A stretch of 64,000 nt of DNA from Mrakia gelida (lineage: Eukaryota; Basidiomycota; Tremellomycetes; Cystofilobasidiales; Mrakiaceae), in NCBI GenBank assembly GCA_024345305.1, contig BRON01000008.1:744001-808000 (forward strand), given 5' to 3'. Made by a program: the position numbers and the translations under genes. Below the pieces are notes generated by a model. The model was not told where the DNA came from and ran no database searches. It saw only the letters and a program-made list of their open reading frames with translations. This document shows positions 24,684-35,099 of this stretch, in pieces (position 1 is the first letter of the stretch; each line of letters begins with the position of its first letter).

Positions 24684-25772
24684 TTACTCAGCCACCACAC
24701 CCTCCAACCCATCCACCCACTCTCCCACCTTCTCAGCTCCAACCCTGCCCTCATCGACCTCCTTGATCGCTCGTCCAAGCGCAATCGTCTGCGTGATCGT
24801 TCCAGCTCGGATCCAGACCTGTCCGTTGACTCCGATGGCGGTCTCGAAGGGGAAGCGAGCGGCGAGGAGAGGGAGGAGAGGGTAGGTTGGGTGAAGGAGG
24901 CTGCAAACGCAAACGAGGACGAGGAGGGAGAGGGTCAGAGAGAGCGAGCAGGAGCGAGACGAAAGAGCTGGATGGAGCTGAGGTTTAGAAGGAGGACGGC
25001 GAAACTCACTGCCTAGACATCTGAAGCGAACAAGGGACGACCATCCCTCCCTTGAGTTCCTCGAAGCCCTCGGCTTTGCGAGTGGTAGCGTCGAAGCATT
25101 CGAGCTCAGGTTCCATGTCCCTGTTGGCGAGGGAGACTCGAGCGTAGACGAGGGAGCCAACCTGGTAAGAGCGAGAAACGAGACGAAGACGTGAGAACAA
25201 CCAGAGTAAGCTGCTATCGCACTGAAGCCTCGAGGTATATAGAGAAGCTCGGAGGAGAGAGCAAGGGCTGACCTTGAGGTTGGGCTTGTTCCTCTTGGTC
25301 GCACCTTCGAAAGCGAGAGCGTCCAACGAAGCCATCTGAGCTGATCCGATATCGACTCTGTAGCCCTCAGCATGACGAGCTACAACGGTTCCGATGACGG
25401 ATTCCTGGGTTGCTGGGATGTACTGTAAAAGAAAGAGGGGGGGAGGAAGGGAGATCGAAGGGAAGGGAGGGAAAAAAGGTCAGCTTCGCTCGTTTCCAAC
25501 TCCTTCCCCTTCTAGCAGTCCTTGTTCTTCTCGAGCTCAGACAGGAGATATGTAAAGAAGTTACTAACCCTCTTCCCTTTTCCCTCTACCCAGACCTTCT
25601 TTCCTCCCTTATCGAACCCTAGGACTCCTGCTCTTGTAGCGACGAGGAACTGAGCTGTGGAGGACGTCCCTCTCGACGAGGTTAGGAGCGTTCCAGGACC
25701 GAGTTTGGAGACGTTGGAGGAAGAGACGGAAGGGAGAATATCTCCCGGAAGGAGGACAGCGGCTGTAGACAT
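24684..25772 (-). CDS. RRP40: RNA exosome cap subunit Rrp40 (EXOSC3)
   Basis: Non-catalytic cap subunit of the RNA exosome, acting in nuclear and cytoplasmic RNA processing and decay. Exon 1 (25569-25772) is the N-terminal domain: MSTAAVLLPGDILPS, LGPGTLL. Exon 2 (25273-25422) starts the S1 domain: YIPATQESVIGTVVARHAEG, YRVDIGSAQMASLDALAFEG. It continues VGSLVYARVSLANRDMEPEL and FEELKGGMVVPCSLQMSRQ. The last exon carries the KH-type part, FPFETAIGVNGQVWI, with the family's G-x-N-G, then a variable C-terminus ending GLEGVVAE. Its start codon is 188 bases from that of the divergent PWWP gene, so the two probably share a promoter. Confidence 0.92.
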
Positions 25773-25960
25773 GATGGAGAAGGAAGAGAAGATAGGAGAA
25801 AGGGCGGTGTGGTGGTTAAGGTCGCTCCAAGGGGAGGAGGTCGCTTCTCAAAATCGTTGAAGAGTTGGAGTCCTCCTCGTCCTCCCTTCACCTCGACCAC
25901 ATCAACCTTCTTCACCCCTTCCCCTTTTTTTTCTTCTTTCAGCCCCCTTCCCAGTCCATC

Positions 25961-28639
25961 ATGTCATCCAAAAAGAAGTCAGCCGCATCCAAGGTAAGCA
26001 GACATCCCTCTATGTATATATGCGTCGAGAAAAGGAGGAAGGAGAAGCTCGTGCGAGACCCCCATCGAGGTTCTCTCCTCCTTCCTTCCCCTTCCTCCCT
26101 TCGCCTCCTCGACCCTTTCTCGACGCATCCCGACTGACTCCTCCTTCATTTTTTGCTCTCTTTCTTCTGCTCAGGTGTACGCTATCGACGATGTTGTGAC
26201 TCACAAGATGAGAGGTTACCCTGCCTGGCCTGGAAAGGTCAGTTTCTTCGACTCCTTCTCGCTCTCCCCTTCTCCTTCCTCTTACCTCCGCCCATCCAAC
26301 CGAGGGAACGACGCGTCTTTCACTCGATATCCGACCTTGCGACGCGTCTTTTCGTTCTTCTCGGATGGATAGATGGACTGGGAGGATGGATGGCTCGTGG
26401 GTGGGGAGGGTCGAGGGTGAAGGGGCAAGCGTGTGGGAAGGAGGAGGACAGACGGAGGAGGGAGAAGCCTAGCTCGAGAGAGATGGCAGACGACTGGTCG
26501 AGCTCGTACTGACTCCCTTCTCTCTCCTTCCCTCTTTCAGATCGTCGCTTCAGAGTCACTCTCGAGGGAAGTCATCAAGGAGAAGCCTCGTCAGGGAAAT
26601 TTCCACTGCGTTCGATACTACCCCAAGGGAGATCAGTACGTTTTGCCACCCTTCTACTCGCTCACTCCCTCCTGTCCTCCTCCTCTCCCTCTCATACCCT
26701 CCTCGTGTTGCTCGTCTTCCTCGACTCTCGTCTCGTTCTCTATCCATCCATCTGTCACCTCAGCTAACCTCTCGTCTCTGTCCTCCTTGTCTTTCCCTTC
26801 ATCCAACTCAACCCTCATCACGTCACTCCCTTCCAAACCTCACCTCCTCCTCCTCGCTCCGTCCCTCCCATCAGCTCTTGGGCTTCCCCTCGAGATCTGG
26901 ACATCCTCGAACCCTCCCAGATCGACGCCTTCCTCGCCAAGAACAAGGGAAAGTCCTCGGAGATCGTGACCGCCTACAGGACAGCGAAGGATCCTACCGA
27001 ATGGGAGGAGGAGCAACAAGCCAAAGCTGAGGAGTTCGCTCGGAAGAACCAGGCCGTGGACGAGCTCGACGAGGACGAGGCTGAGAAGGAGGAGGATGAG
27101 CTGGATGAGGGTGGAGAGGAGGCTGCTGCTGGGGAGAAGAGGAAGCGAGCGAAGGCTGAGAAGAAGCCTTCGAGCGGGAAGAAGGTGAAGGTCGAGAAGC
27201 CCAAAGCCGAGAAGAAGGCGAAGGTGAGTTCCTGCTTCCTCCTTCCTTCCCTCTTTCTTTCCTTGGGTTGAGCTGGGTCTGGTCGACGAGGAGTGGATGG
27301 ACGAGCTGGTCTGGATGGTCGAAGGGGTCTCACCTGCATGCTGGGAGATGGGAATGAGAGACGTCCGAGAGCTGACCCGCCTTTCCCTCGGTCCCCTTTG
27401 CTTTTCTTTGCTGGTGGACCATCCAGGCTGCTACACCCGCCAAGTCCAAGTCCACCAAGGTCAAGTCTTCCACCCACATCGAATCGGAGGAGGAAGATGC
27501 CAAAGGATCCACCTCCAACGGCAAGATCGAGAAGGTTGTCGCGCCAGCTCCTCCTCCCACCGGGGCTGCCGACGAGGAAAGTGCGTCACGCTCCCTCCTT
27601 CCCTCCCACCCTCCCCATTCTTTCGTCATCCATCCCTCCGCCTCCCTCTCCGACTGCCGACCTCTCACACGAGTTGCCACCATCTTTTCCGGGAGCATAG
27701 ACTGACCTTTTCGCCCCATCTCCCTTCCTTCGCTTTGCTTTTCCTCCCAAACAGCCGATGCTGAGTACGTCACCACTCCCTCTCTCTCCCTCCTCAACGC
27801 CTTACCTCTCCACGAGCCTCCTCGATTCTCTTTCATCTCACCAACTGACCTCCTTCCCTCTCTACTTGGCTCCTCTCTCCTCGCTCTCCCCTCCTCAGCT
27901 CCCAGAAAGTCAAAGACTGGCGACACAAGCTCCAACGTGCCTTCCTCGGAAAAGCTCCCCCTACCGTACGTTCCCCATCTACCTCTTCACCTCCCTTACG
28001 CCTCTCCATCTCGCCTCGTTCATCTCTATCAACCTCGTCGCGTCGCGTCACGTCCATCCCTCGACCTCGCGCACGAACGCTCACTGACCTCTTCTCCGGC
28101 CCCTTCCTCCCTCTTCGTACCAAACAGGAGAAGGACATGCCTTCTGCCGACCAGATGTTCACTACCATCGAGGCCTACGACGCCATGACCATCACCCAGC
28201 TCCAGGTCAGTTTCTCCTCCGCGACGCGTCTCGTCCGTTTCGAGTCGACGAACGAAGCTGACTCTCGTCCATCTGCTCGCTTACCTCGCTCGGAACAGGT
28301 CTCCAAAATCGGAAAGGTCATGCGAAAGATCGCCGCTCTTACCACGATCCCTCGAGAGGAGGAGTTCAACTTCAAGACTCGAGCTGCGAAGCTGATGGGC
28401 AAGGTTCGTTCGCGTTTCTCCCTTCCCTCCCTTCCTCTCCACTTCCCGCCTCCCACCAGCCCATCCCACCTCCTCCCTTCGTCTACCACCATCCACCTTC
28501 CCACCCTCACCACCTCGAACTAACCTCTCCCTCTTCCTTCCCTCTCTTCTAACAGTGGCAAACCCAACTCAACTCCGCCGGAGCCAACGAGGACGGAGGA
28601 GCTCATCACGCCAATGGGAACGGGAAGGCTGAGGAGTAG
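25961..28639 (+). CDS. PWWP-domain chromatin protein with TFIIS-N/LEDGF-like C-terminal domain
   Basis: Probable histone-methyl-lysine reader. Exon 1 reads MSSKKKSAASK; the next two give VYAIDDVVTHKMRGYPAWPG and IVASESLSREVIKEKPRQGN. PAWP is this protein's version of the PWWP motif, followed by FHCVRYYPKGD and SWASPRDLDILEP. The middle is a highly charged Lys/Glu linker (GEKRKRAKAEKKPSSGKKV) suited to nucleic-acid binding. The C-terminal exons (MTITQLQ, VSKIGKVMRKIAALTTIPRE, EFNFKTRAAKLMGKW) match the TFIIS N-terminal/LEDGF fold, in which S/TKIGKxVxKL and a final K-W are typical. The architecture resembles LEDGF-type adaptors. Ends GNGKAEE at TAG 28637-28639. At least eight exons; small exon borders are approximate. 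Confidence 0.82.
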
Positions 28640-29529
28640 AGTAGACTAGACCCCCCTCTCGACTCAGCCTCAAACCCTTCTCGTCGTCGTCTCTCCTTTT
28701 TGGTTTCCCCGGTCCTCTCTCTCTCTCTGATCTTTCGCGAAGGTGGTGTGTACGTGTGCGTCGTTTGCTTTTATGATTCCCTCTCCCTCTCTCCTCTCTC
28801 TCTTTAGTAGTCGTGGTCGATGTTCTTTACGGTTCGATGTTCTCGTTTTTCGTTCGTCCCCCCCCCCCCCTTCCTCTCTCTTTTTTTTCCTTTCGTTTCG
28901 GATCGTCTCAAATCAAACGAACGAGTGATTGATGAAGCTTTTCTCTCACGTACTTTCTGGGTTGAGAGCAGATGAAGGGGGAGAGGGAAGAACGCGAGCG
29001 AGAGGGAGGTCGACGCGTCGTGTTCCTTTGCGTTGAGTGAGAGAAGACTTGCGAGAGAGGAAAGAGAAGAGGGACAAGGATCGAGGGTCGTTATATTAGA
29101 GAGTGAGTCGTGACTACGCTATCGTATATAGAACGAGCGTGGAGTGAAAAGAGAGGGAAGGGAAGGGAAAGGTATGCTTCGAGTGTGACGAGCGAATGAA
29201 CGAAAGGGATATGATGGATGGGATGTTGATGCGAAGGAAAGGAGAGGATATGATTTGAGGTGACAGGTGGATGAGGTAGCACGTATTCGAAAAAAAAGAA
29301 AGGTACGGGTGCTGAGTGGAGCGAGGGGGGGACGGAGGGGTGGGAAGAGAAGGGGAAAGCGTCGCAAAAGGCAACGAGAGCGGTCGTAATGTAACGTTAA
29401 AAGAGGTGGAAAGGACGGGGAGTGTCTATAGAGAGGAAGCCCAAGAGTGAGAGAGAAAGAAGAAGAAGAAGCAAGAAGGAGAGCAATGCAAGACGAACCC
29501 GAGACGACGCGACTCGACTCGAAACGGGC
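28640..29529. other. Convergent intergenic region with C13 homopolymer
   Basis: Long 3' region between two converging genes. It contains pyrimidine tracts, a run of 13 C at 28858-28870 followed by T-rich sequence, one GACGCGTC near 29012, and short ATG-less frames. No gene is supported. Confidence 0.5.
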
Positions 29530-31094
29530 TCAGAGAAGTTCCAGGCTCATCCTCGTTCCCCTCTCCGCCAACTCGATCTCAACCCACTGAGCCTCGACTT
29601 CCCTCTTCACCTCCTCCTCGTCTTGCTCTTCGACTTCTTCGACGATGGTGAGGGTCGACGACGACGAGGGGAAGGCGAGAGGGAGGAAGGATTCGTTGGT
29701 CGTCCAGCCGTCGGCGAGGAGAGGGGAGACGAACGTTCCGGAGGGAAGTTGGGGGAAAGGGTGGTGGATTTTGGAGGCGACGAGTTCTTTGATGTGGTTG
29801 GGGAGGTAGTCGAGAGAGGAGGAGGAGGTGACGGTACCGAACGAGCGATCCGATTCGAACGACGCGCCGTGAGGAGGAGTGAGGAGCCCGGTAGATGAGG
29901 AGGAGGAGGTGGACGACGACGAGGATGAGGTGGAGGTAGTGGTTGAGGTTTGGTTGTTGAAGTGGTAGGAATCCGAAGACGAGGTTGACGAGAAGGTTTC
30001 CGAGGCCTCGTCGACGTCGTCCGAACTCGAACCGACCCGCCACTCGGCGTAGAAACCCTTGAACTCCTCGTCCTCGTCGTCCACGACCCTGAGGAAGAAG
30101 GGAGAGTCCGAGACGTTTCTAGGTCTTTGAGCGACGTCGGGAACCTGTCCGAGAGGCATCCTCCAGCCTTCGACTCTCCTCGTCTGTCCGTCCGTCGCGT
30201 CCGAGGGAGAGGAGGGTCGACTGCTTTGCTGCTTGTGCGAAGACCTCGACGACGATGATGCTGGTGGAGGGGAGAGAGTGTTAGGGATGGTGATGGCGGT
30301 GTATTGAGGGATGGAAGAGGGAAGGTGGAGGTGTGCTTGTCGATCGAGGTTCGGTTTGGTAGGAGAGTAGCGAGGGAGGGGAGTAGGCGAAGCTTGAAGA
30401 AGGTGAGACCTGTCCATCGATGAAGACGAGGTCGAAGCTCGATTGTTTCTTTCTGAGCCGACCGAAGAGTTGAGGGAGAGTGTCGAAGGCATGGTCTGCT
30501 GCAGAGAAAACAGCGAGAAGGGCGAGGGTTGTCAGCGGGGTCTCGAGCGAGCCTTGCGAACGAGAGGGGATAGCTCACCTTGAACGAGAACGGGAGGGAG
30601 AAGCTCTCCTTTTGAACGCTGTAGATAGAGAAGAAGTCCGTTCCTTGACGAGTCTGAGCGAGGAAGGAAGAAGAGGGTGTGGGTTAGCTCGTGCCAAGGA
30701 GGGAAGGCGAGGAAGGAGGAAGGAGAAGGGATATGAGCGTGAAGAACGAGACGAACCTTGCGAGAGACGTTGCTCGAGAGAAGGTCGATGTGGAAAGCCT
30801 GGTAGATAGAAGACGGTGATGGTTGAGGTCAGGACATAGATCTCGATGAAGGGAGGGATCGAAGGATAACAGGAAGGCAGAAGGGAGAGCACGAACCTTT
30901 TGGGCGAGAGAGAGAACAGACCTCTTCGTCAATCGAGTGACGAGGAAGACGACGGCGAAGAGTACGAAGAGAACAAAGAGGATGGAACCATCGAGGAAGG
31001 AAGGGGAGGTCCTGAGAAGAGGAGGTTCCGAGGTCGTTGGATCGCTGAAGCTCCTGATATGGTGAGGAGAGCCGAAAGCTCTTCGTCGGTGCAT
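29530..31094 (-). CDS. Single-pass membrane protein of unknown function
   Basis: Not recognised. Four exons (30897-31094, 30757-30798, 30579-30653, 29530-30498) give 427 residues in frame. Residues ~36-55 form one membrane helix (DGSILFVLFVLFAVVFLVTR) after a basic/Ser-rich N-terminus (MHRRRAFGSPHHIRSFSD). Next come FHIDLLSSNVSRKTRQGTDF and FSIYSVQKESFSLPFSFK, then a long Ser/Thr/Pro-rich region with WRMPLGQVP, SDSPFFLRVVDDEDEEFKGF and YAEWRVGSSSDD. The C-terminal part has DYLPNHIKELVASKIHHPFP and an acidic end. The acceptor of exon 4 is a tandem CAGCAG. Likely an endomembrane or plasma-membrane protein; no enzymatic motif is seen. Confidence 0.75.
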
Positions 31095-31774
31095 TCTGAA
31101 TGAAGGTAGCCGGCGGGAGGGGAGGAGAGGTGGGTGCGTCGAGGGAGGACGAGGAGCGAGCGAGCGAAGGCGAAGAAACTTGAGCTCTGGAAGAACAAAG
31201 TCGAGTAGAGGTAAGGGAGTGGGAGGGGATGGTCGTGGTTTGAGGATGGGAAGAGAGTTTTGTTCCGTGAGGGAAGGGAGGCGAGGGGGAGGGGGAGCGA
31301 TCAGGTCCAGAGTCAGGAACGGCGGGGGTCGGAATGAGAAGATTTGAAGCAATGACGAGATGCTGAAGCGTGTGAGAGTGTATGTACTCGAGAGCTTGAG
31401 GTCGAAGAGGTTAGAGGATCAAAAGCAACGACCAAATCAGCTGTTTCTTTGCTAAGATGGAGCGTTGAGGGAAGGGAGAGGGAAGGGAAGGGAGAGCGGG
31501 AAGCCCGAGACACTTCCTCGATGATCTCTTCCCCATCTTTTGGGTCGAGGAAGTTTTTCCGGCGTGATCGAGAGCGGTGTTGATACCTGGGGTATGGGTC
31601 CGTTTGGACGAAGCTGATTTTCGTCGAAGATGCGGTTAGAGAGGTTCAAGGAGGCCAGGAAGAGGAAAGAAGGAAAGCTCAAGCTCAACAAAAGTGACAC
31701 GACGTTTCCTTCCCTCGACAGTCATCATCTCCCCTTCCCTCCTTCTTACCCTCGCTCGCTACAGGACCTCTAAG
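31095..31774. promoter_or_regulatory. Divergent intergenic region before DAP1
   Basis: Promoter region for the membrane-protein gene and DAP1. It ends in a pyrimidine-rich leader just before the DAP1 ATG. No box or RNA gene is recognised. Confidence 0.4.
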
Positions 31775-32660
31775 ATGGCCTCTACGCTACTCTCCTCGAC
31801 GATCATCCCCCTCCTCCTTTCGCTCCCACCTCTCTACCTGATCTACACACTCCTCTTCCCTCCCATCCCCGCTCGCTTCTCCTCGTTGAACCCTCCTCCT
31901 TCCTCTCACCACGACGGCTACACCTGGCTCCCTCTCAAAGCTCAGGAGTCGCTTCTCCTCAAGGACTACACTCCCAAGACCCTCGAACCTTTCAACGGAA
32001 CAGAGGGGAAGAAGATTTTCTTGGCCTTGAAGGGAACCGTCTTCGACGTCAGTCAAGGAGCTCAGTTCTACGGACCAGGTGCGTCTTCCGTTCGCCTTTC
32101 TCGTCGAACTGTAGGGATCAGAGCTAATCAAAGCTCTCTGATTTGGATGGGACGTTCAGACGGACCGTATGGAAACTTCGCTGGACGAGATGCTAGCAGG
32201 GGAATGGCGAAGCAGAGCTTCGAACCTGGTGAGTCGTCGTACGAGTTGTGCTCAAGCTCGAGCTCACCTTCCCTTCCCTTCCTCGCTCTACGACGCGAGC
32301 GTTGCGCTGACTCTTGTCTCTTGCTCTTGTTCTCTATTGACAGAAATGCTCACTCCCGTGGATCAACCCATCGACAAGCTCGAGGACCTCGACAAGGGCG
32401 AGATGTTCGTTTCCATCTCCTCGCTTTGCTCGACTCCCATCCCCCTTCTCGCTGCCCTCGAAGAACTGACTCGTTCTCGGTTCCTCCTCTCTACCATCAG
32501 TGAGAACATGGATGGTAAGCCTCTCGTTTCCCCATCATCGCTGCTCGTCCTTCCAGCTCGAGGCTGACTCTCCCTCTCTCTCGTTCCTCTCTCGGCAGGT
32601 TGGATGGAACACTTCACCAACAAATACGTCGTCTGTGGGCGTCTCGTCGAGAACGAATGA
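31775..32660 (+). CDS. DAP1: MAPR/Dap1 haem-binding cytochrome-b5-like protein
   Basis: Membrane-associated progesterone-receptor family protein; yeast Dap1 binds haem and supports the cytochrome P450 Erg11 in sterol synthesis. The N-terminus is a membrane anchor (MASTLLSSTIIPLLLSLPPL, YLIYTLLFPP). The cytochrome-b5-like fold follows: KDYTPKTLEPFNGTEGKKIF, LALKGTVFDVSQGAQFYGPG, then GPYGNFAGRDASRGMAKQSF, the MAPR signature. The last exons give EMLTPVDQPIDKLEDLDKGE and WMEHFTNKYVVCGRLVENE, stop TGA 32658-32660. Length and order match the family. Five exons. Confidence 0.9.
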
Positions 32661-33015
32661 CTCCCACACATCTAGCTTCTCGCTTCGACTATCTGAATGC
32701 ACCGTTGGAATGGCCCTCGTCGTTGTGAGCAAGGTCGGTTGAACGCGTCGCGCTTTTCGACTCGTCCCTCTTCCCCCTTCCTTCCTCCCTTCGGCCATCA
32801 ACCTCGAGCCCCTCTCTCCTCTTGTCATAGCTCGGCGTAACTCCGCACAGCTTTTGCGCTGCCATATGAAGCCTCACACTCGCCCACATGAGGCGTCGTC
32901 GGACTTCCCCTCTCCCAAAGCTTCCTTTGTTCTCCTCTCCGTCCTTCTCTCTCCCCCACCCTTCCATCCTTCTCTCTCCCAACCACTCTCCCTCCTCTCA
33001 ACCACATACACCACC
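32661..33015. promoter_or_regulatory. Intergenic region before secreted peptide gene
   Basis: Contains the 3' end of DAP1 and the promoter of the small secreted peptide gene. A long pyrimidine tract (about 32915-33000) runs into CCACCATG. Confidence 0.4.
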
Positions 33016-33318
33016 ATGCGCTTCCTCTCCCTCCTCACCCTCCTCACTTTCGTCGTTGCCTCCGCCTCAGCGTCCGCTCCTCTTTGTCCTCCGTTCACTT
33101 GCGAGGGAGGTGAGCTCGTTCCCTCTTTCCCTTCCTTTCGATCGAGTTCATTCTGACTCTCTTTGTATTGGTTGCACACAGCTCGATGTTGCGACCAGTA
33201 CTCGTACCAGATCAAGACTTTCTGTTCGTCGTCTCGATTCGTTGCGAGTTCTGCGAGGACGAGAAGAAGCTGACTAGCTTTCAACGCTTTGGTCTCGACA
33301 GGCTGCCAGGAGGAGTAG
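33016..33318 (+). CDS. Tiny secreted cysteine-rich peptide
   Basis: Three-exon model predicting a precursor of about 50 residues. Exon 1 encodes a signal peptide (MRFLSLLTLLTFVVASASAS) and APLCPPFTCEG. After an intron starting gtgagctc comes ARCCDQYSYQIKTF. A second intron (gttcgtc donor, gctgac branch, cgacag acceptor) joins TGCTGCCAGGAGGAGTAG, giving CCQEE and stop. The mature peptide, about 30 residues, has six Cys in the pattern C-x4-C-x3-CC-x10-CC, suggesting three disulfides. If the second intron is not removed, reading continues to a stop near 33270 with a Ser/Arg tail. Too short for family recognition; role unknown (possible secreted signal, defence or host-interaction peptide). Confidence 0.55.
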
Positions 33319-34054
33319 GAGATGAGCGAGAAGCTAATTTTGGATCTAGGGGAAGAATGGGGATTGTTGACAGGAGGTGAGTGAGGAAGATGAGCAGAGG
33401 AAAGACGACGCGTCGACGGCGAGTCTTGCCCGTTGTCTCGAGACGCTGACCTGGGTCTTTTGCTCCGCTTCAGTCGAACCAGCGCGGAGATGAGGATATA
33501 TGTGATAACCTAGCTTCTTCCCTCGGTGAAATACTCTGGATCGGGGCGTGGGAGCGAGAGTGGAAACGTCGAACGACGCGGCGGCTCATTTTCGATTCAG
33601 CGCCCTTGAGGTTGAGCTGAGTGCTCGACAGCACGCGGCATGAACTGCGAGGCAATCCTTCTCTTTGGGTGTTAGGTCAGTAGAGGTCGATACTCTGCCC
33701 TGAACGGGAAAGAAGCTCGAGCGAAAGTGCGACGCGTCCTCGTTCGAGCTTCATCCTCTCTCTTCTCAATGGATCCCCTTTTCCCAGCCGTTTCCACTGA
33801 CCTCTGCGATCCGGTAGCTCTTTCGAGACGAAAAGAGATGTCGATACAATCATCACTATCGTCGTGAAGTACAAGAGAAAGAAGAAAAACGAGAACTATC
33901 GAGTGTGAACAACGGACAGGGAGGGAGAACTAGTCGAGAACAGACGAAGAGGGAGAACATAGGTGAGAGACGAATCGAGAAACGAGAAGGTACAAAGAAG
34001 ATGATAGCAAAACTAGGTCGTGAGAGAGGGAGGAGAACGAAGAGCGGCGTCGGC
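33319..34054. other. Convergent intergenic region
   Basis: 3' regions of two converging genes. Holds two GACGCGTC palindromes (near 33408 and 33731). No coding region with good codon use. Confidence 0.4.
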
Positions 34055-34895
34055 TTAGACGTTCCTCATCGAGTCTCCGGCGACGTGTCCGTTCTTGTCG
34101 ACCTTGTAGACGACCTTGTTGACGGCGGGAGGAGCGTCCTCCATGTGTCCTTCAGCGTTTTTGTATCTGTAATGAAACTGCGCGACCTTTCCTCCGGTGT
34201 CGTGGACTGATGGTAAGACGATGGAAGGGTCAGCGTCGACGTCGCGCGGGCTGAAAACGAATCGACTGAGATCGAAGACATCGAGGGTCACAAAACTCAC
34301 GAGAAGGGTCATCCCAGGGCATAACGAGCTTCTGGGTACCGTGGAGAGACATGGCAGGGTCGGCGCTGTAGTATAAAGAAGGAACGAAGATCAGCGATCT
34401 GCGAGAACGAAAGGAGGGGAGGGAGAGGGAGGGAGGGACTCACAGCTCAGACATTCGCCCGACGACGCAGTAGGAAGCGAAACCAAGGATTCCGAAGACG
34501 ATTGAACCGAGAACGACTCGAGGAGCTCCCGATCGAGGGAGAGGGTGTCCGACTCCGTTGGCTCGGAGAGGGACCATCTGCAGAGGTGGACGAGAGAGGG
34601 AGGAGAGAGGAAAGAGGAAGGTTGAGGAAGGTTCGAGATCGGCATCGAGGAGGGCGTTAAGGATGGATCGGTGGAAGTTGAAGAGGTGGGAGTAGCGAGA
34701 GGATGGTGTGAGGATGGTGGGGAGGAGAGAGGGAGAGATAGAGAGGAGTAGGGAAAGGGAAGAGGAGAAGAGGGAGAGGACGAAGGAGAGGGTGGGGTCA
34801 GATCGCGGAGAGCAAGGGGAAGGGCGGGGGAGATACGATAACGAAGGGGAGGGAGGGAAGCTCACAGGATTGGAGGAGAGAGGAAAGGCAGGCAT
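34055..34895 (-). CDS. Small single-pass membrane protein, possibly mitochondrial
   Basis: Not recognised. Exon 1 (34866-34895) reads MPAFPLSSNP; exon 2 (34444-34577) has MVPLRANGVGHPLPRSGAPR and one membrane helix, VVLGSIVFGILGFASYCVVG, followed by RMSEL. Further exons give ADPAMSLHGTQKLVMPWDDP and VHDTGGKVAQFHYRYKNAEG, then VNKVVYKVDKNGHVAGDSMR. About 125 residues. The basic, acid-free N-terminus and short length resemble small mitochondrial inner-membrane proteins, and it shares a promoter with OMA1, but the location is inference. Confidence 0.7.
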
Positions 34896-35099
34896 GATGT
34901 CTGTGAAAGGATGGATGTTGATGGTAGGCAAGAGTGGGGGTTTGGGTAGATGGTGGTTGGTGGGAAGGAGAGGGAGAGCGAAGAGTCAGCTGGTTTTGGA
35001 AGACGAGGGGAGATCGAGTCGATGCGTCGTTCTGGGCCCTGCGGACTCAAACCACCTTGTGCTTGCCCTTCGTCTTGAATCTTGATCTCGCAAACGACG
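34896..35099. promoter_or_regulatory. Short bidirectional promoter, small membrane protein / OMA1
   Basis: About 200 bases between two divergent start codons. No named box recognised. Confidence 0.45.
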
